64,000 bases of DNA from Rhizobiales bacterium Ga0077537 (GCA_001464955.1 LNEM01000025.1:62001-126000); one strand, 5' to 3'. Positions 27,326-37,515 are shown, counted from the first letter of the stretch. Program-made: numbers and translations. The notes: generated from the letters alone by a model not told the origin.

Positions 27326-28234
27326 TCAAGGCCATTTTACCACGGGCGGCATCGACGACAGGATCGAGTTGACGTTGCCGCCCGTCTTGAGGCCGAACAC
27401 CGTGCCGCGGTCGTAGAGCAGATTGAACTCCACATAGCGGCCGCGTCGGACGAGCTGCTCCTCGCGCTGCGCCTCGGTCCACGACTTCGCGAAATTGGCG
27501 CGGACGAGCTTCGGGTAGATGTCGGCGAACGCGCGCCCCACGCCCTGCGTGAAGCGGAGCGCGAGATCCCAGCCGCCCTCGGCCTCCGTCGGCGCGAGGT
27601 AGTCGTAGAAGATGCCGCCGATGCCGCGCATCTCCTTGCGGTGCGGGAGATAGAAGTATTCGTCGCACCACTCCTTGTAGCGCGGGTAGTCGATGGGAGC
27701 CGCATAACCCTCGCACGCCGCCTCCATCGCCGCGTGGAAGGCGACGCTGTCGGGGTCCTCCTGCGTGCGCCGTGCATCGAGCACCGGCGTGAGGTCCGCG
27801 CCGCCGCCGAACCAGCACTTGGATGTCACGACCATGCGTGTGTTCATGTGCACGGCCGGTACGTTCGGATTGTGCGGATGGGCGATGAGCGAGACGCCGG
27901 ACGCCCAGAAGCGCGGGTCTTCCTCGGCGCCGGGGATCTGCTTGCGGAATTCCGGCGCGAACTCGCCATGCACGGTCGAGGTGTGGACGCCGACCTTCTC
28001 GAACACGCGCCCCGACATCATGGCCATGCGCCCGCCGCCGCCGGGCTTGCCCGTGTGGTCGGATCGCTCCCAGGGCGTGAAGACGAACCGCCCCGGCGCC
28101 TGATCCGACAGGGCCGCTCCGGCCGGCAGATCGTCCTCGAGTTTCTCGAGGGCCGGGCAGATGATGGTATCGCGCAGCGTCTCGAACCACGCTTTGGCCT
28201 TCTGTTTGCGCCGTTCGAGATCCGTATCCATCAT
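27326..28234 (-). CDS. hemF: Oxygen-dependent coproporphyrinogen III oxidase
   Basis: 302 aa, start at 28234 ([10 protein letters not shown]) with a weak AGAG ahead; the open frame continues far upstream antisense to an ABC gene and is not coding there. Converts coproporphyrinogen III to protoporphyrinogen IX in aerobic heme synthesis. Family blocks are intact: [88 protein letters not shown] and [11 protein letters not shown]. Divergent from the ABC exporter gene. Confidence 0.96.
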   Translation of the reverse strand: MMDTDLERRKQKAKAWFETLRDTIICPALEKLEDDLPAGAALSDQAPGRFVFTPWERSDHTGKPGGGGRMAMMSGRVFEKVGVHTSTVHGEFAPEFRKQIPGAEEDPRFWASGVSLIAHPHNPNVPAVHMNTRMVVTSKCWFGGGADLTPVLDARRTQEDPDSVAFHAAMEAACEGYAAPIDYPRYKEWCDEYFYLPHRKEMRGIGGIFYDYLAPTEAEGGWDLALRFTQGVGRAFADIYPKLVRANFAKSWTEAQREEQLVRRGRYVEFNLLYDRGTVFGLKTGGNVNSILSSMPPVVKWP

Positions 28235-28447
28235 TGTTAACTCTCTGCGTCCTGGGTTAGTGAGAAGCGGGCCGTGCGGGCGCAAGGACATGCGACGGCA
28301 CGGGCTGCTGACATCGTGTGGTCCATTTTTGGGCGATAACCGGCCGCTGATCCAGTCAGGAATGATCTTTCGTTGGCGATTCCGGCATCTTCCGGTCGCC
28401 GTCCGCCGTGGCCGCGACCCGGCGCCACCAGTTCTTCGAGGCCGCCC

Positions 28448-30334
28448 ATGCACCGTTGGTTCACCTGGTTCGAGACGCGCATCGCGGCGTTTCCCGACGA
28501 CCCGCCCGAGCGGCCGCCCGAGACCCTTTCGGCGTTCTACTGGTACTTCGTGAAGCCGGTCTGGCCGATCTTCCTCGTCCTGCTGGTGGTCGGCTGCATC
28601 GGCTCGCTGATCGAGGTGGCGCTGTTCGCCTTCGTTGGTTCGCTGGTCGACCTGATGCGCGAAGCAAAGACGCCGGAGACGTTTCTCGCGGACAACGCCT
28701 GGACTTTGCTCGGCATGGGCTTCGTGGCGCTCGTCCTCCGCCCGATCGTCTCGACGCTCCACGACCTGATCAAGAACCAGATGATCTCGGGGCCGTTCAC
28801 GACGCGGATACGCTGGCTGACGCACCGGTACGTCCTGCGCCAGTCGATCGGCTTCTTCCAGAACGACTTCGCCGGCCGGGTCGCCAACAAGGTGATGCAG
28901 ACCGGACCGGCCTTGCGCGAATCCGTGGTGCAGGTGGTCGATGCCGTATGGTACGTGGCCGTCTACTGGAGCGGCGCGCTGATCCTGTTCTGGCAGGCCG
29001 ACTGGCGGCTGACGTTGCCGCTGATCGCCTGGCTCGTCGCCTACGGCATCGCGATCGTCCATTTCGTGCCACGCATCAAGCAGGCCTCGACCGAGGCCTC
29101 CGAGGCCCGCTCCATGCTGATGGGGCGGATCGTCGACAGCTACACCAATATTCTCACCGTGAAGCTTTTCGCCCACGCCGACCGCGAGGACGGCTATGCC
29201 CGTGACGGCCTCGCCGAGCAGATGGAAAAGTGGCAGGCTTCGCTGCGTCTGCTGACCCGGCTCGAACTCGTCCTCTACGCCATGAACGGCCTGCTGCTGG
29301 TCTCGGTCACCGGCCTCGCGCTGTGGCTGTGGACGGGAAACCTCCTCACCATCGGCGCCATCGCGCTCGCGACCGGCCTCGTCATCCGCATCGTCAACAT
29401 GTCGGGCTGGGTCCTGTTCACGGTCGCCGGCATCTTCGAGAACATCGGCATCGTGCAGGAAGGCGTCGAGACCATCTCGCGGGTCAACTCGGTGGTCGAT
29501 GCGCCCGACGCCAAGCCGCTCGTCGTGACGAAGGGCGAGATCCGCTTCGAGCAGATCCGCTTCAACTACGGCGTCACGGCCGAGCAGCAGGACGAGCCCG
29601 GAACGCGGCTGCGCCCGCGGGTCGTGCGCGATCTCTCGCTGACCGTGAAGCCGGGCGAGAAGGTCGGCCTCGTCGGTCGCTCGGGCGCGGGCAAGTCGAC
29701 ACTGGTGAACCTGCTCCTGCGCTTCTACGACCTCGAGAGCGGCCGCATCCTGATCGATGGCCAGGACATCCGCCGGGTGACCCAGGACAGCCTCCGGGCC
29801 CAGATCGGCATGGTGACGCAGGATACCTCCCTGCTGCATCGTTCGGTCCGCCACAACATCCTCTACGGACGTCCCGACGCCGATGCCGAACTCGCCGCCG
29901 CCGCGGCCGGCAAGGCCGAGGCGCACGACTTCATCGTCGGTCTCGCCGACATGAAGGGGCGGCGCGGTTACGATGCGCATGTGGGTGAGCGCGGCGTGAA
30001 GCTCTCCGGCGGCCAGCGCCAGCGGATCGCCATTGCGCGGGTGCTGCTGAAGGATGCGCCGATCCTGATCCTCGACGAGGCCACGAGCGCGCTCGATTCG
30101 GAGGCCGAAGCCGCCATTCAGGAGCAGCTCTTCAACCTCATGCAGGGCAAGACGGTGATCGCCATCGCCCACCGCCTATCGACCATCGCCGCCATGGATC
30201 GCCTCGTGATCATGGACGAAGGCCGGATCGCGGAGGAAGGGAGCCACACCGATCTCATCGCGAGGAACGGCCTCTACGCCGAACTGTGGGCCCGCCAGTC
30301 CGGTGGCTTTCTGGTACAGGAGGCTGCCGAGTAG
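28448..30334 (+). CDS. ABC exporter, fused permease and ATPase
   Basis: 628 aa from ATG 28448 ([12 protein letters not shown]), with CGAGG upstream. Six-helix exporter domain (about 38-330: [19 protein letters not shown] onward) and ATPase domain with Walker [17 protein letters not shown]-loop [19 protein letters not shown], signature [16 protein letters not shown], Walker [15 protein letters not shown] and H-loop [12 protein letters not shown]. This is the MsbA/MDR-like half-transporter type that works as a dimer in the inner membrane. Substrate unknown (lipid or drug are usual). No second half-transporter lies nearby. It converges with the YbdK gene. Confidence 0.92.
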   Translation: MHRWFTWFETRIAAFPDDPPERPPETLSAFYWYFVKPVWPIFLVLLVVGCIGSLIEVALFAFVGSLVDLMREAKTPETFLADNAWTLLGMGFVALVLRPIVSTLHDLIKNQMISGPFTTRIRWLTHRYVLRQSIGFFQNDFAGRVANKVMQTGPALRESVVQVVDAVWYVAVYWSGALILFWQADWRLTLPLIAWLVAYGIAIVHFVPRIKQASTEASEARSMLMGRIVDSYTNILTVKLFAHADREDGYARDGLAEQMEKWQASLRLLTRLELVLYAMNGLLLVSVTGLALWLWTGNLLTIGAIALATGLVIRIVNMSGWVLFTVAGIFENIGIVQEGVETISRVNSVVDAPDAKPLVVTKGEIRFEQIRFNYGVTAEQQDEPGTRLRPRVVRDLSLTVKPGEKVGLVGRSGAGKSTLVNLLLRFYDLESGRILIDGQDIRRVTQDSLRAQIGMVTQDTSLLHRSVRHNILYGRPDADAELAAAAAGKAEAHDFIVGLADMKGRRGYDAHVGERGVKLSGGQRQRIAIARVLLKDAPILILDEATSALDSEAEAAIQEQLFNLMQGKTVIAIAHRLSTIAAMDRLVIMDEGRIAEEGSHTDLIARNGLYAELWARQSGGFLVQEAAE

Positions 30335-30364
30335 GGACCGACGGACGCAACAGCCGGGTGCGAT

Positions 30365-31495
30365 CTAGCTCTCGCAGCCGGCAACCGTCTCCTCCTGAAT
30401 CCAGGCCTTGACCTGGGCGAGCGCGTTCGGCCGCGCCAGCCCCCGGGCCGTGGCATCCCGAAAGATCGCCAGCTGCCGGTCGGCACTGGTTCCGTCGGCG
30501 AGGATGCGCTCGACGCCGTCGACTTCGGCCATGCAGCCCAGGGCTTCGGCGTGCGGTCGCACCAGTTCGACGAGGCGCCGCGCCGCCTCGGGCGTCCCGA
30601 CGGAGGACCGCTCGCGGAAGGGATCGACCAGTTCGGCACCGAGCCCGTATCGCTGGACGCGCCACTTGTTCTCTTTTGCGAGTGCCCGCTCGGGCGACGT
30701 CAGCCCCGCATTGAGGGTCCGGTCGAGAACGAGCGCGCGCACCATGGCCCGGTAGACGGCCGCGATCGTCAGGCTGTCCTCGATCCGCGTGCAGGCGTCG
30801 GCGATGCGCAACTCCAGTGTCGGGTATTTGTGCGATGGACGGATCGCCCACCAGATGTAGCTCGGATTGGCGATGATCCCGGCGCGCGTGAGCACGTCCG
30901 TATAGCCTTCGTACTCGGCCCAGCTGCGGAACAGCGGCGGCAGGCCGGTGCGCGGCAGCTCGTCGTAGGACGTCAGGCGGTAGCTCGCGAAGCCCGACTC
31001 CATGCCGCGCCAGAATGGTGACGAGCACGAAAGCGCCAGCAGGATCGGCAGGAACGGAATCGATCGCCGCATGACGTCGATCCGCGTCTCGTTGTCCGGC
31101 AGCGCCACATGGACGTGCAACCCGCACACGAGGTTGCGAAACGCGAGAAGCTGGAGTTCGCTCACGACCTCGTCATAACGCTGCTTCTGCGTCTGCTGCT
31201 GCTCGGGCCATTCCGCTGTCGGATGCGTTCCGGCGGCCAGCACGGAAAGGCCGATCTCGTTACCCGCTCTCGCGAGAGCTGATCTCAGCCGGCGCAGATG
31301 CGCCCGCGCCTCCCCGAAGTCGTGGCAGATCGGCGTGGCGGCCTCGACCTGGGATTGAAGCAGCTCCGGATGCACGCCCTCGCCCGCCAGCGTATTGGCG
31401 CGCGCGATGAATTTCTCATGCGCCTGCGGCTCGATGAGCAGCGTACGCTCGTGCACGACGAAGAATTCTTCCTCGATGCCGAAAGTGAATTCCAT
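30365..31495 (-). CDS. YbdK-type carboxylate-amine ligase (glutamate-cysteine ligase family 2)
   Basis: 376 aa. Start at 31495 (MEFTFGIEEEFF) behind AAGGAG ten bases upstream; the open frame runs further but that part is not family-like. GIEEEFFVVHERTL, EAATPICHDF, GTHPTAEW, FRNLVCGLHVHVALPD, RSIPFLPILLALSCSSPFW and LELRIADACTRIEDSL are family blocks that make up the ATP-grasp-like active site. Members have weak glutamate-cysteine ligase activity in vitro; the true role is unsettled. Its stop lies close to the convergent ABC exporter stop. Confidence 0.9.
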   Translation of the reverse strand: MEFTFGIEEEFFVVHERTLLIEPQAHEKFIARANTLAGEGVHPELLQSQVEAATPICHDFGEARAHLRRLRSALARAGNEIGLSVLAAGTHPTAEWPEQQQTQKQRYDEVVSELQLLAFRNLVCGLHVHVALPDNETRIDVMRRSIPFLPILLALSCSSPFWRGMESGFASYRLTSYDELPRTGLPPLFRSWAEYEGYTDVLTRAGIIANPSYIWWAIRPSHKYPTLELRIADACTRIEDSLTIAAVYRAMVRALVLDRTLNAGLTSPERALAKENKWRVQRYGLGAELVDPFRERSSVGTPEAARRLVELVRPHAEALGCMAEVDGVERILADGTSADRQLAIFRDATARGLARPNALAQVKAWIQEETVAGCES

Positions 31496-31749
31496 GAATA
31501 GGATGCTCCTTGTCCGGCCAGCTGGGCATCTCGCTGGAACGTGCGGAAGTAGTCTTCGGGTGATGCGAGTGGCGCATCTCGGGCGCGCCGGGAGCAGATG
31601 AGGGGATTTACAGCGCCCCCCGAACCTACGGCAAGGCCTTTGCACGCAATGGCCGCCCGGCATCGGTTGGGCGTTGTCCTCCGCGGGGCCCGATTGAGCC
31701 GAACTCCGGGCGGCGCTATGGCGTGGTCGTACCCCGAGGAGAATCGCCC

Positions 31750-31989
31750 ATGCCCCTGCTGTCCCTGCTCTCAGCCCAGCCCCTTCCCCCCATGGCCCAG
31801 GCCCTGATCGTGATCGGCGTCGGCGTGTTTTCGACCCTGCTCGGGTTCGGCATCCTGCCCGCCGGGTTCGATCAGAAGAAGGCTGCGGCCTGGCGCCGCC
31901 GCTACGCCGGAAACTTTCGCATCGGCGGCCCGCTCGTTATCCTGGTTGGCCTGGTCATGCTCGCAAGGGCGCTGTTCTGGCCGGCCTGA
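31750..31989 (+). CDS. Small membrane protein (79 aa)
   Basis: ATG 31750 follows GAGGAG. Two membrane helices: MAQALIVIGVGVFSTLLGFGILPAG and IGGPLVILVGLVMLARALFW, joined by a basic cytoplasmic loop (DQKKAAAWRRRYAGNF). No family recognised. It ends 22 bases before the GST gene start, so the two are probably co-transcribed. Confidence 0.7.
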   Translation: MPLLSLLSAQPLPPMAQALIVIGVGVFSTLLGFGILPAGFDQKKAAAWRRRYAGNFRIGGPLVILVGLVMLARALFWPA

Positions 31990-32011
31990 TCGTCCCCGGA
32001 GGTTCCAGTCC

Positions 32012-32647
32012 ATGTACACGTTGCTCTCGGCGACGCCATCGCCTTACGCTCGGAAGGTGCGGATCGCACTCGTCGAGAAGGGAATCCCCTTCGAACTGAA
32101 GACCGAGGTTCCCTGGGATCACACCACCGAGACGCCGAAGTGGAACCCGCTGGAAAAGCTGCCCGTCCTGATCACGCCAGAGGGCGAGGGGATCTACGAG
32201 AGCCGCTTCATCCTCGAATGGCTTGAGGTGAAGCATCCGATGCGACCGCTGCTGCCGCACGACGAGGCGGGGCGCCTTGCCGCCCGCCAGATGGAAGTCC
32301 TCGCCGACGGCGTCTGCGACGCATTCGTGCTGCATTTCTTCGAGCGCCATCGCGAGACGGACAAGCAAAGCCCCGAATGGCTGGCGCGCCAGCACCGCAA
32401 GATCGACGGCGGCCTGAGGGAGATCGCGCGCCGCATCGGAACACGCGAGTATGCCGTCGGTGATCGCTTCGGCCTGGCCGACATCGCGGCGGGCACTGTC
32501 GTGGCCTATCTGACCGTCCGCTACCCCGACCTCGACTGGCGTACGCGCCATCCCGATCTGGCGGCCTATTCCGATCGCCTCGAGCAGCGTCCGTCGTTCG
32601 CCGCCACGCGTCCTGTTCCGCAGCGCATCAGCGACAAGGTCGTCTGA
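32012..32647 (+). CDS. Glutathione S-transferase family protein
   Basis: 211 aa, ATG 32012 after GGAGG. N-terminal thioredoxin-like domain: LLSATPSPYARKVRIALVEKG (active-site Ser/Tyr region), WNPLEKLPVLI with the cis-Pro, and ESRFILEWLE, the glutathione-contact Glu-Ser. The C-terminal helical domain has VGDRFGLADIAAGTVVAYL, with the conserved Asp of the N-capping box. Likely conjugates or reduces electrophiles with glutathione in the cytosol. Confidence 0.92.
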   Translation: MYTLLSATPSPYARKVRIALVEKGIPFELKTEVPWDHTTETPKWNPLEKLPVLITPEGEGIYESRFILEWLEVKHPMRPLLPHDEAGRLAARQMEVLADGVCDAFVLHFFERHRETDKQSPEWLARQHRKIDGGLREIARRIGTREYAVGDRFGLADIAAGTVVAYLTVRYPDLDWRTRHPDLAAYSDRLEQRPSFAATRPVPQRISDKVV

Positions 32648-33205
32648 GGCGGGCTCGCGGTCCATTTGGGCCATGCTCTGCCGGACCGCGCCTGTGGCGC
32701 GATGTGGCCGGCTCGCAAGAGCCGACCACATGCTCATGGCAGCCGGGCGCCATTCCTTGCGGAACCCCTCTAGGGCCCCCGACCACCTGTCCTTCGCACC
32801 ACCCCCTGCACCGCGGTATCGCGGGCCCACCAGACAGCAGCACGATGCCTCTCCCGCCCCCGTTCGGGCTTGCGCCCACGGCGTCGAGGCAGGCGCGCAC
32901 CATAGCCAGGATGGCCTGGGAGGCAAGCCTCTGGACACGCCGCACGCGGATGGCAGCGCCCTCGGAAACTGGCGATTTCAGCGCCTCTTGCGCCTGATGT
33001 CAGCGGTCCGACGCCGTGGTTCAGAGTTGATACGTCGGCAGCGTTCGCGAGGGCATTCAGTTGTCGGAAAAAGGAAAAGCGGGCAGTAGCCGGAGGCGAT
33101 CCTGAGACGGGTCTGAGGCCGGATGGGATTTATCCACAACTCTCTCGTCCGAACGGCAGAGATGGCCTGTCATGGTGGTCGGTACATTCCGTCGCACGTC
33201 GGCAC
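32648..33205. other. Intergenic region
   Basis: 558 bases between two convergent genes. Open frames exist on both strands but lack ribosome sites and family resemblance. No hairpin with T-run, RNA gene or repeat was recognised. Confidence 0.4.
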
Positions 33206-33661
33206 TCAAGTGGTGACCGCGGCCTCCAGAATGGCCCGCACCGATGCCGGTGGCGGCACGGAGACCCGGGCGTCCAGGTCAAAGAACACGTTCACGCACT
33301 CGGCTGTCGCATGGCATGTCTCGCCGATGAAGAGACCGTATCCCGTCGTGATGGAGCGATTGCCGAGCCGGATGAAGCGGGAGCCCACCTCGACGGTGCC
33401 CGGATAGAAGAACTCCTTGCGGAAATCGATCGCGACGCGCGCCAGGACGAAATCGATGTTCGGCCCGTCGCCCCGCCCCGTCATGCCGCCGTCGGCCATC
33501 AGGCGATAGAAGAGATCGCACCGTGCCGCTTCGAAGTAGGCCGAGGTGGCCACATTGTTGATGTGCCCCAGCATGTCCGTATCCGAGAAGCGGATGGTGA
33601 CAGGCGTCATGAGCCCGAACGTCGCCCGTTTCGTCAGATCGAAGGTCTTCTGGTCAGCCAT
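33206..33661 (-). CDS. Acyl-CoA thioesterase, 4HBT hotdog family
   Basis: 151 aa. Single hotdog domain: VTIRFSDTDMLGHINNVATSAYFEAARCDLF holds the catalytic Asp of the 4-hydroxybenzoyl-CoA thioesterase/YbgC type and the helix of the hotdog. DFRKEFFYPGTVEVGSRFIRLGNRS supplies the central strands. Hydrolyses acyl-CoA to free acid; chain preference cannot be read. Divergent from a CaiB/BaiF CoA-transferase gene 121 bases away, which fits an acyl-CoA role. Confidence 0.9.
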   Translation of the reverse strand: MADQKTFDLTKRATFGLMTPVTIRFSDTDMLGHINNVATSAYFEAARCDLFYRLMADGGMTGRGDGPNIDFVLARVAIDFRKEFFYPGTVEVGSRFIRLGNRSITTGYGLFIGETCHATAECVNVFFDLDARVSVPPPASVRAILEAAVTT

Positions 33662-33782
33662 CTCGAACCTCGCCTATGCTTGTCGGTGTGGCCGCATGGA
33701 TAGGCGGCGGTTGCAGCAAATCAAGCCCGATGGCGTCGCGGCATGCGATGTCTCGTCCGAGGCTCAGGGAAGGAACGATCGC

Positions 33783-34955
33783 ATGGAACGGCCGACGCCG
33801 CTCAAGGGACTGACGGTGCTCGACATGAGCCAGGGCATCGCGGGCCCCTCCTGCGCCAGCCACTTCGCGGCCTACGGCGCCCGCGTGATCAAGCTGGAGC
33901 CGCGCGAGGGCGACTGGATCCGCAACCTCGGTTCCCGCATTGCCGGCGCCTCGTCGGCTACGATCGTCTACAACCGCGGCAAGGAGAGCATCGCCGTCGA
34001 CCTGAAGACCGAGGAGGGGCGTGAGATCGCGCTCGAGCTTGGCGAGAAGGCCGATGTGGTGCTCGAAAGCGCTCGCCCCGGCGTCATGGAGCGGTTGGGG
34101 CTTGGCTTTGCCCAGTTCAGCGAGCGCAACCCGTCCGTCGTCTATGTGTCGATTTCCGGCTACGGCCAGCGCGGACCGAAGCGCGAAACGCCGATGGTCG
34201 ATACCGTCGGGCAGGCGTTCTCCGGCCTCATGAGCGTCATCCGCGCCCGCGATGGCGCGCCCGTGAAGATCGACGTCCCGCTGATCGATGCGATAACGGG
34301 CCTCTATGCGTTCCAGGCGGCCTCGATGGAACTCTGGGGCCGGAAATCGGGAGCCCCCGGACGCCATATCGACGTCTCGCTGATGCAGTCGGCGGCTCAC
34401 ATTCAGGCCATCAACATCGTCGAGCACGCCTTCGCCGGCCGCCCGCCGGTGCTGCTCAATCCGCCGGCCGGAAACTATCCGACTGCCGATGGCTGGATCG
34501 CCATCACGCTCGTGACCGAGGCGCAGTATCAGGCGATCTGTCGCTCCGTCGGCCGGCCGGAGCTGGGGACAGACCCCCGCTATGCGACGTTCGCTGCGCG
34601 CCGCGACCACCTGGCGGCCTTGCGCGCCGAGCTGGACGTGGAGCTGAAGAAGAAGCCGACCCGAGAATGGGCGGAGATCTTCGCCCGCGAGGGCGCCCTC
34701 GGGCAGCCGATCAACGACTACGGCGACTGGCTCGGCGACGCCCATGTGACGGCGGTCGATGCTGCGCCGGACTATGAACTCGCAACGGGAGACATGGTGC
34801 GCCTGCCGCATCTGCCCGGCGGCATCATGGATGACGCGGCCGTCCCCATTATCGGCGAGCACACGCGATCGGTGCTGACTGAGCTCGCCTACACCCGCGA
34901 GGAGATCGCGGATCTCGTCCGCCGCGGTGTCGTGGTCGACATCGACGGAGAGTAG
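33783..34955 (+). CDS. CaiB/BaiF family III CoA-transferase (first copy)
   Basis: 390 aa from ATG 33783. Family III blocks: LTVLDMSQGIAGPSCASHFAAYGARVIKLEP, NRGKESIAVDLKTEEGRE, DVVLESARPGVMERLGLGF, VYVSISGYGQRGP, and the probable catalytic Asp in VPLIDAITGLYAF. Moves CoA between carboxylic acids without a ping-pong thioester on Glu as in families I and II. Substrate unknown. It differs clearly from the copies at 38.8 and 50.5 kb. Probably shares a divergent promoter region with the thioesterase gene. Confidence 0.92.
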   Translation: MERPTPLKGLTVLDMSQGIAGPSCASHFAAYGARVIKLEPREGDWIRNLGSRIAGASSATIVYNRGKESIAVDLKTEEGREIALELGEKADVVLESARPGVMERLGLGFAQFSERNPSVVYVSISGYGQRGPKRETPMVDTVGQAFSGLMSVIRARDGAPVKIDVPLIDAITGLYAFQAASMELWGRKSGAPGRHIDVSLMQSAAHIQAINIVEHAFAGRPPVLLNPPAGNYPTADGWIAITLVTEAQYQAICRSVGRPELGTDPRYATFAARRDHLAALRAELDVELKKKPTREWAEIFAREGALGQPINDYGDWLGDAHVTAVDAAPDYELATGDMVRLPHLPGGIMDDAAVPIIGEHTRSVLTELAYTREEIADLVRRGVVVDIDGE

Positions 34956-34975
34956 CTTGGGCGCGACGCGGCCGA

Positions 34976-35551
34976 TCAGGCCGTGGCGGGGGTGGAGCGC
35001 CGAAGCAGGGCCCTGACGTCGGACGCGGTCTGCTCGAACTGGCGAACGCGCCGTTCGTCGACACGCGAGCTCACCGTCTCGTAAATCTGGGTCGCGAGCG
35101 GGATGTGTTCCCCTGATCTGAGGATCAGCACCGGCAACGGCAGCGGTTTCAGGCGCCGGGTCGTCCAGTTGGGCGTCATCAACTGCGCATCGACGATGTC
35201 AGTCGTGAGCACGCGCCGGGTCCGGGAGAAAAGGAAATAGTTGGTCGTCACGATGTCCACGACGCCCGACGACGTGTCGAGCGTGACGGTCGTCCGCAGC
35301 GTATGGCGGGCGCAGATCCAGACCGGCCAGCTGATGCACACCGCCCACCAGGCGACGCCGAAAAGATCAAACCCGGCCGGGGTGTCCTCGAAGCGGCCAA
35401 GTCCCATGAGCGCCAGTACCAGAACGAGCGGCAGGTACGCAAACAGCACAATGATCACCGCGATGAGCACGCCACCGACGAGCCGGGCCGTTCCCCCGTC
35501 GGCGAAATGGACGATGCGTGGCGCCGCGACGGGTTGAAGCGTGTCGATCAT
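34976..35551 (-). CDS. Membrane protein of unknown function
   Basis: 191 aa. Two helices: LVGGVLIAVIIVLFAYLPLVLVLALMGLG and FGVAWWAVCISWPVWICA, then a cytoplasmic beta-rich part (TLRTTVTLDTSSGVVDIVTT, RRVLTTDIVDAQLM) that reads like a bacterial PH-type domain, and a helical tail. No specific family. Start at 35551 with no clear Shine-Dalgarno. It converges with the CoA-transferase gene and is divergent from the MaoC gene across an AT-rich 190 bases. Confidence 0.7.
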   Translation of the reverse strand: MIDTLQPVAAPRIVHFADGGTARLVGGVLIAVIIVLFAYLPLVLVLALMGLGRFEDTPAGFDLFGVAWWAVCISWPVWICARHTLRTTVTLDTSSGVVDIVTTNYFLFSRTRRVLTTDIVDAQLMTPNWTTRRLKPLPLPVLILRSGEHIPLATQIYETVSSRVDERRVRQFEQTASDVRALLRRSTPATA

Positions 35552-35741
35552 GGGAAGATGCCCGTTTCAGAGAGCTAAATACGAGACTAAATGTATCGAA
35601 ATTTGTGAAATTCGCAATCCCGACGGCTGATCGTTCACTCGAATGTGACGAGATGCGGCGGCTGGTTCGGCGAACCCTTGGCGACGTGCGGCCGGAATGG
35701 AATGCTGGCGCGTCGATCCCACTCACATGCCGAGCCGAGAC

Positions 35742-36221
35742 ATGAGCAGAGACACCTCCACCCGCGCCTCACCCTTCGGTCCCCAACGCTACTTCGAGGA
35801 CTTCAAGCTCGGCGAGACGTTCTACATTCCCTCGCGCACCGTGACGGAGGCGCACTTCGCAGCCTTCCAGGCCGCTTCGGGCGATAATCATCCGATCCAC
35901 TATGATCGCGTGTTCTGCCGGGCCCACGGCCACCGCGACCTGCTGGCCCACGGCTATCAGGTGGCGATCCAGACCTGCGCGGGCGCCGGCATCTTTCCGT
36001 TTCTGGTCGAGGACAGCCTGCGCGCGTTCATCGAGCAGTCGACGCGATTTCTGGCGCCGGTCTACGCCGGTGACACGCTCTATCCGCTGCTCGAGGTGGC
36101 CGAACTGAAGGAGCAGCGCACGACCGGCGTGCTCACCATGCGCTCGACGATCCACAATCAGGACGACGTCCTCGTCCTCGAGGGGACGCAGCGCTACCTG
36201 CTGAAGAAGCGCGCGACGTGA
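35742..36221 (+). CDS. MaoC-like (R)-hydratase/dehydratase
   Basis: 159 aa from ATG 35742; ATG 35727 is equally possible. A hotdog-fold hydratase: YFEDFKLGETFYIPSRTVTEAHFAAFQAASGDNHPIHYD holds the hydratase-2 Asp-His pair, then LLAHGYQVAIQTC. It likely hydrates a trans-2-enoyl-CoA or a related thioester. Its stop and the convergent stop of the EthD-like gene lie in the arms of a short hairpin. Confidence 0.88.
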   Translation: MSRDTSTRASPFGPQRYFEDFKLGETFYIPSRTVTEAHFAAFQAASGDNHPIHYDRVFCRAHGHRDLLAHGYQVAIQTCAGAGIFPFLVEDSLRAFIEQSTRFLAPVYAGDTLYPLLEVAELKEQRTTGVLTMRSTIHNQDDVLVLEGTQRYLLKKRAT

Positions 36222-36236
36222 GCCGCGCGCCTCACG
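36217..36236. terminator. Short hairpin spanning two convergent stop codons
   Basis: CGTGAG (36217-36222) and CTCACG (36231-36236) form a six-base perfect inverted repeat around a GC-only loop, with the TGA of each gene inside an arm. No T-run, so at best a weak bidirectional terminator. Confidence 0.35.
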
Positions 36237-36543
36237 GCCAGACTTGCACATAGCCGAAGCCGTCGCGCTCCGACGTCGTGCCGAAGTGCTTGTCGTAGTC
36301 GGCCTTCAGCGCCTTGAGGTGATCGGACGCCATGAACGCCTCGAACACCTCCTGGCTCGCGAACTCGTACTGCACCATGTAGTCGTACTTGTCCGGCCCG
36401 AAGAGCTTCTTGTAGCGCCGCGCGCTGACCGCACCCTTGTACTTGAGGACGTCCGGAATGTGCGCCTCGTGATACCAGGCGTTGAAGGCGGCTTCCTGAT
36501 CCTTGGTGATCGTCGCGCGAACGACGAAAAGTCCGACGGCCAT
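36232..36543 (-). CDS. EthD-like dimeric alpha/beta-barrel protein
   Basis: 103 aa. MAVGLFVVRATITKDQEAAFNAWYHEAHIPDVLK has the WYxxxHI pattern of EthD/DUF4286-like ferredoxin-fold proteins, and the C-terminal half (YDYMVQYEFASQEVFEAFMAS) gives the second beta-alpha unit. Members are small enzymes or accessory proteins acting on aromatic or oxygenated compounds; the exact activity is unknown. It lies 78 bases downstream of an SDR on the same strand, so the two are probably an operon. Confidence 0.82.
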   Translation of the reverse strand: MAVGLFVVRATITKDQEAAFNAWYHEAHIPDVLKYKGAVSARRYKKLFGPDKYDYMVQYEFASQEVFEAFMASDHLKALKADYDKHFGTTSERDGFGYVQVWP

Positions 36544-36621
36544 GGCTATCTCTCGAGCTCGGAGCGGTTGGGGAGGGTGAGGCGACGAGGCGGTTTCGAT
36601 CGCCCTGCCGCCGCGAGCGGC

Positions 36622-37389
36622 TCAGGCGGCGACGTATCCGCCGTCGACGTTGTAGTTGGCGCCGGTGACGTAGCTCGCCCGGTCCGAGCAGAGCCAGCAC
36701 ACCATCTCCGCGATCTCCTGCGCCGTGCCCATGCGGCGCGCGGCCGTGGTTCGCAGGATCTCTTCGCCGCGCCGCGTCATGACCTCTTTCGTCATGTCGG
36801 TTTCGATGTAGCCGGGGCAGACCGAGTTCACGCGAATGCCCATGGTGGCGTACTCGATGGCCGCCGTCTTGGTGAGCCCGACCACGCCATGCTTGGCTGC
36901 GACATAGGCAGAGGATGTCGGCAATCCGACGAGGCCGGCGATGGAGGCCGTGTTGACGATCGCGCCGGCGCCCTGCTTCTGCATCACCTCCAGCTCGGCG
37001 CGCATGGCGAGCCAGACGCCTTTCAGGTTGACCGCGATCATCCGGTCGAACGCCTCCTCCGACCAGTCGGCGGTCTTGGCGCCGGCCGCGTTCACCTGAT
37101 AGCCGGCGATCCCTGCATTGTTGAACGCGCAGTCGAGCCGTCCGAACGCGTCGACGGTGCGCGCGACCATGCCCGCGACCTCGTCGGCCTTGGTGATCTC
37201 GACCGTGATCGAGATCGCCTGTCCGCCGGCGGCATTGATCATCTGCACGGTCTCCTTGGCGCCGTCGCCGTTGAGATCGGCGACCGCGACCCGCGCGCCT
37301 TCCTTGGCGAACAGGATCGCTGCCGCCCGGCCGATGCCGCGCGCGCCTCCCGAGATCAGCGCTGTCTTTCCATCGAGCAGTCCAGCCAT
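36622..37389 (-). CDS. SDR family NAD(P)-dependent oxidoreductase
   Basis: 255 aa, ATG at 37389 behind GGAGG. Cofactor loop SGGARGIG (13-20), Asp38 at the end of beta-2 (NAD preference likely), NNAG (90-93), catalytic Ser149, Tyr162 and Lys166 (YVAAK), C-terminal VTGANYNVDGGYVAA. Substrate not predictable; the neighbouring EthD-like gene suggests degradation of a cyclic or aromatic alcohol or ketone. Confidence 0.92.
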   Translation of the reverse strand: MAGLLDGKTALISGGARGIGRAAAILFAKEGARVAVADLNGDGAKETVQMINAAGGQAISITVEITKADEVAGMVARTVDAFGRLDCAFNNAGIAGYQVNAAGAKTADWSEEAFDRMIAVNLKGVWLAMRAELEVMQKQGAGAIVNTASIAGLVGLPTSSAYVAAKHGVVGLTKTAAIEYATMGIRVNSVCPGYIETDMTKEVMTRRGEEILRTTAARRMGTAQEIAEMVCWLCSDRASYVTGANYNVDGGYVAA

Positions 37390-37462
37390 GGGTGTCCTCC
37401 GTTTTTCGATTGGAGGAAATGATGCGCTGCCGCGCCGGCCGTAGCAATCCTTCCGACAGCGA

Positions 37463-37495
37463 CCGGTCCCCGCCGTGGAGGGGCGCGGGGACCGG
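37463..37495 (-). terminator. Perfect 11-base hairpin downstream of the YbjN gene
   Basis: CCGGTCCCCGC (37463-37473) and GCGGGGACCGG (37485-37495) pair perfectly around an 11-base loop. It lies just past the end of the minus-strand YbjN gene and before the SDR start, so it may end YbjN transcription. No T-run follows on that strand. Confidence 0.6.
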
Positions 37496-37515
37496 GGAGG
37501 AGCGACGCTCTACCC

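Noticed and set aside
27326-30172. Reading the hemF frame as one 948-residue protein
   Set aside because: Only the part downstream of 28234 matches HemF. The upstream part is antisense to an intact ABC exporter and has no family resemblance.
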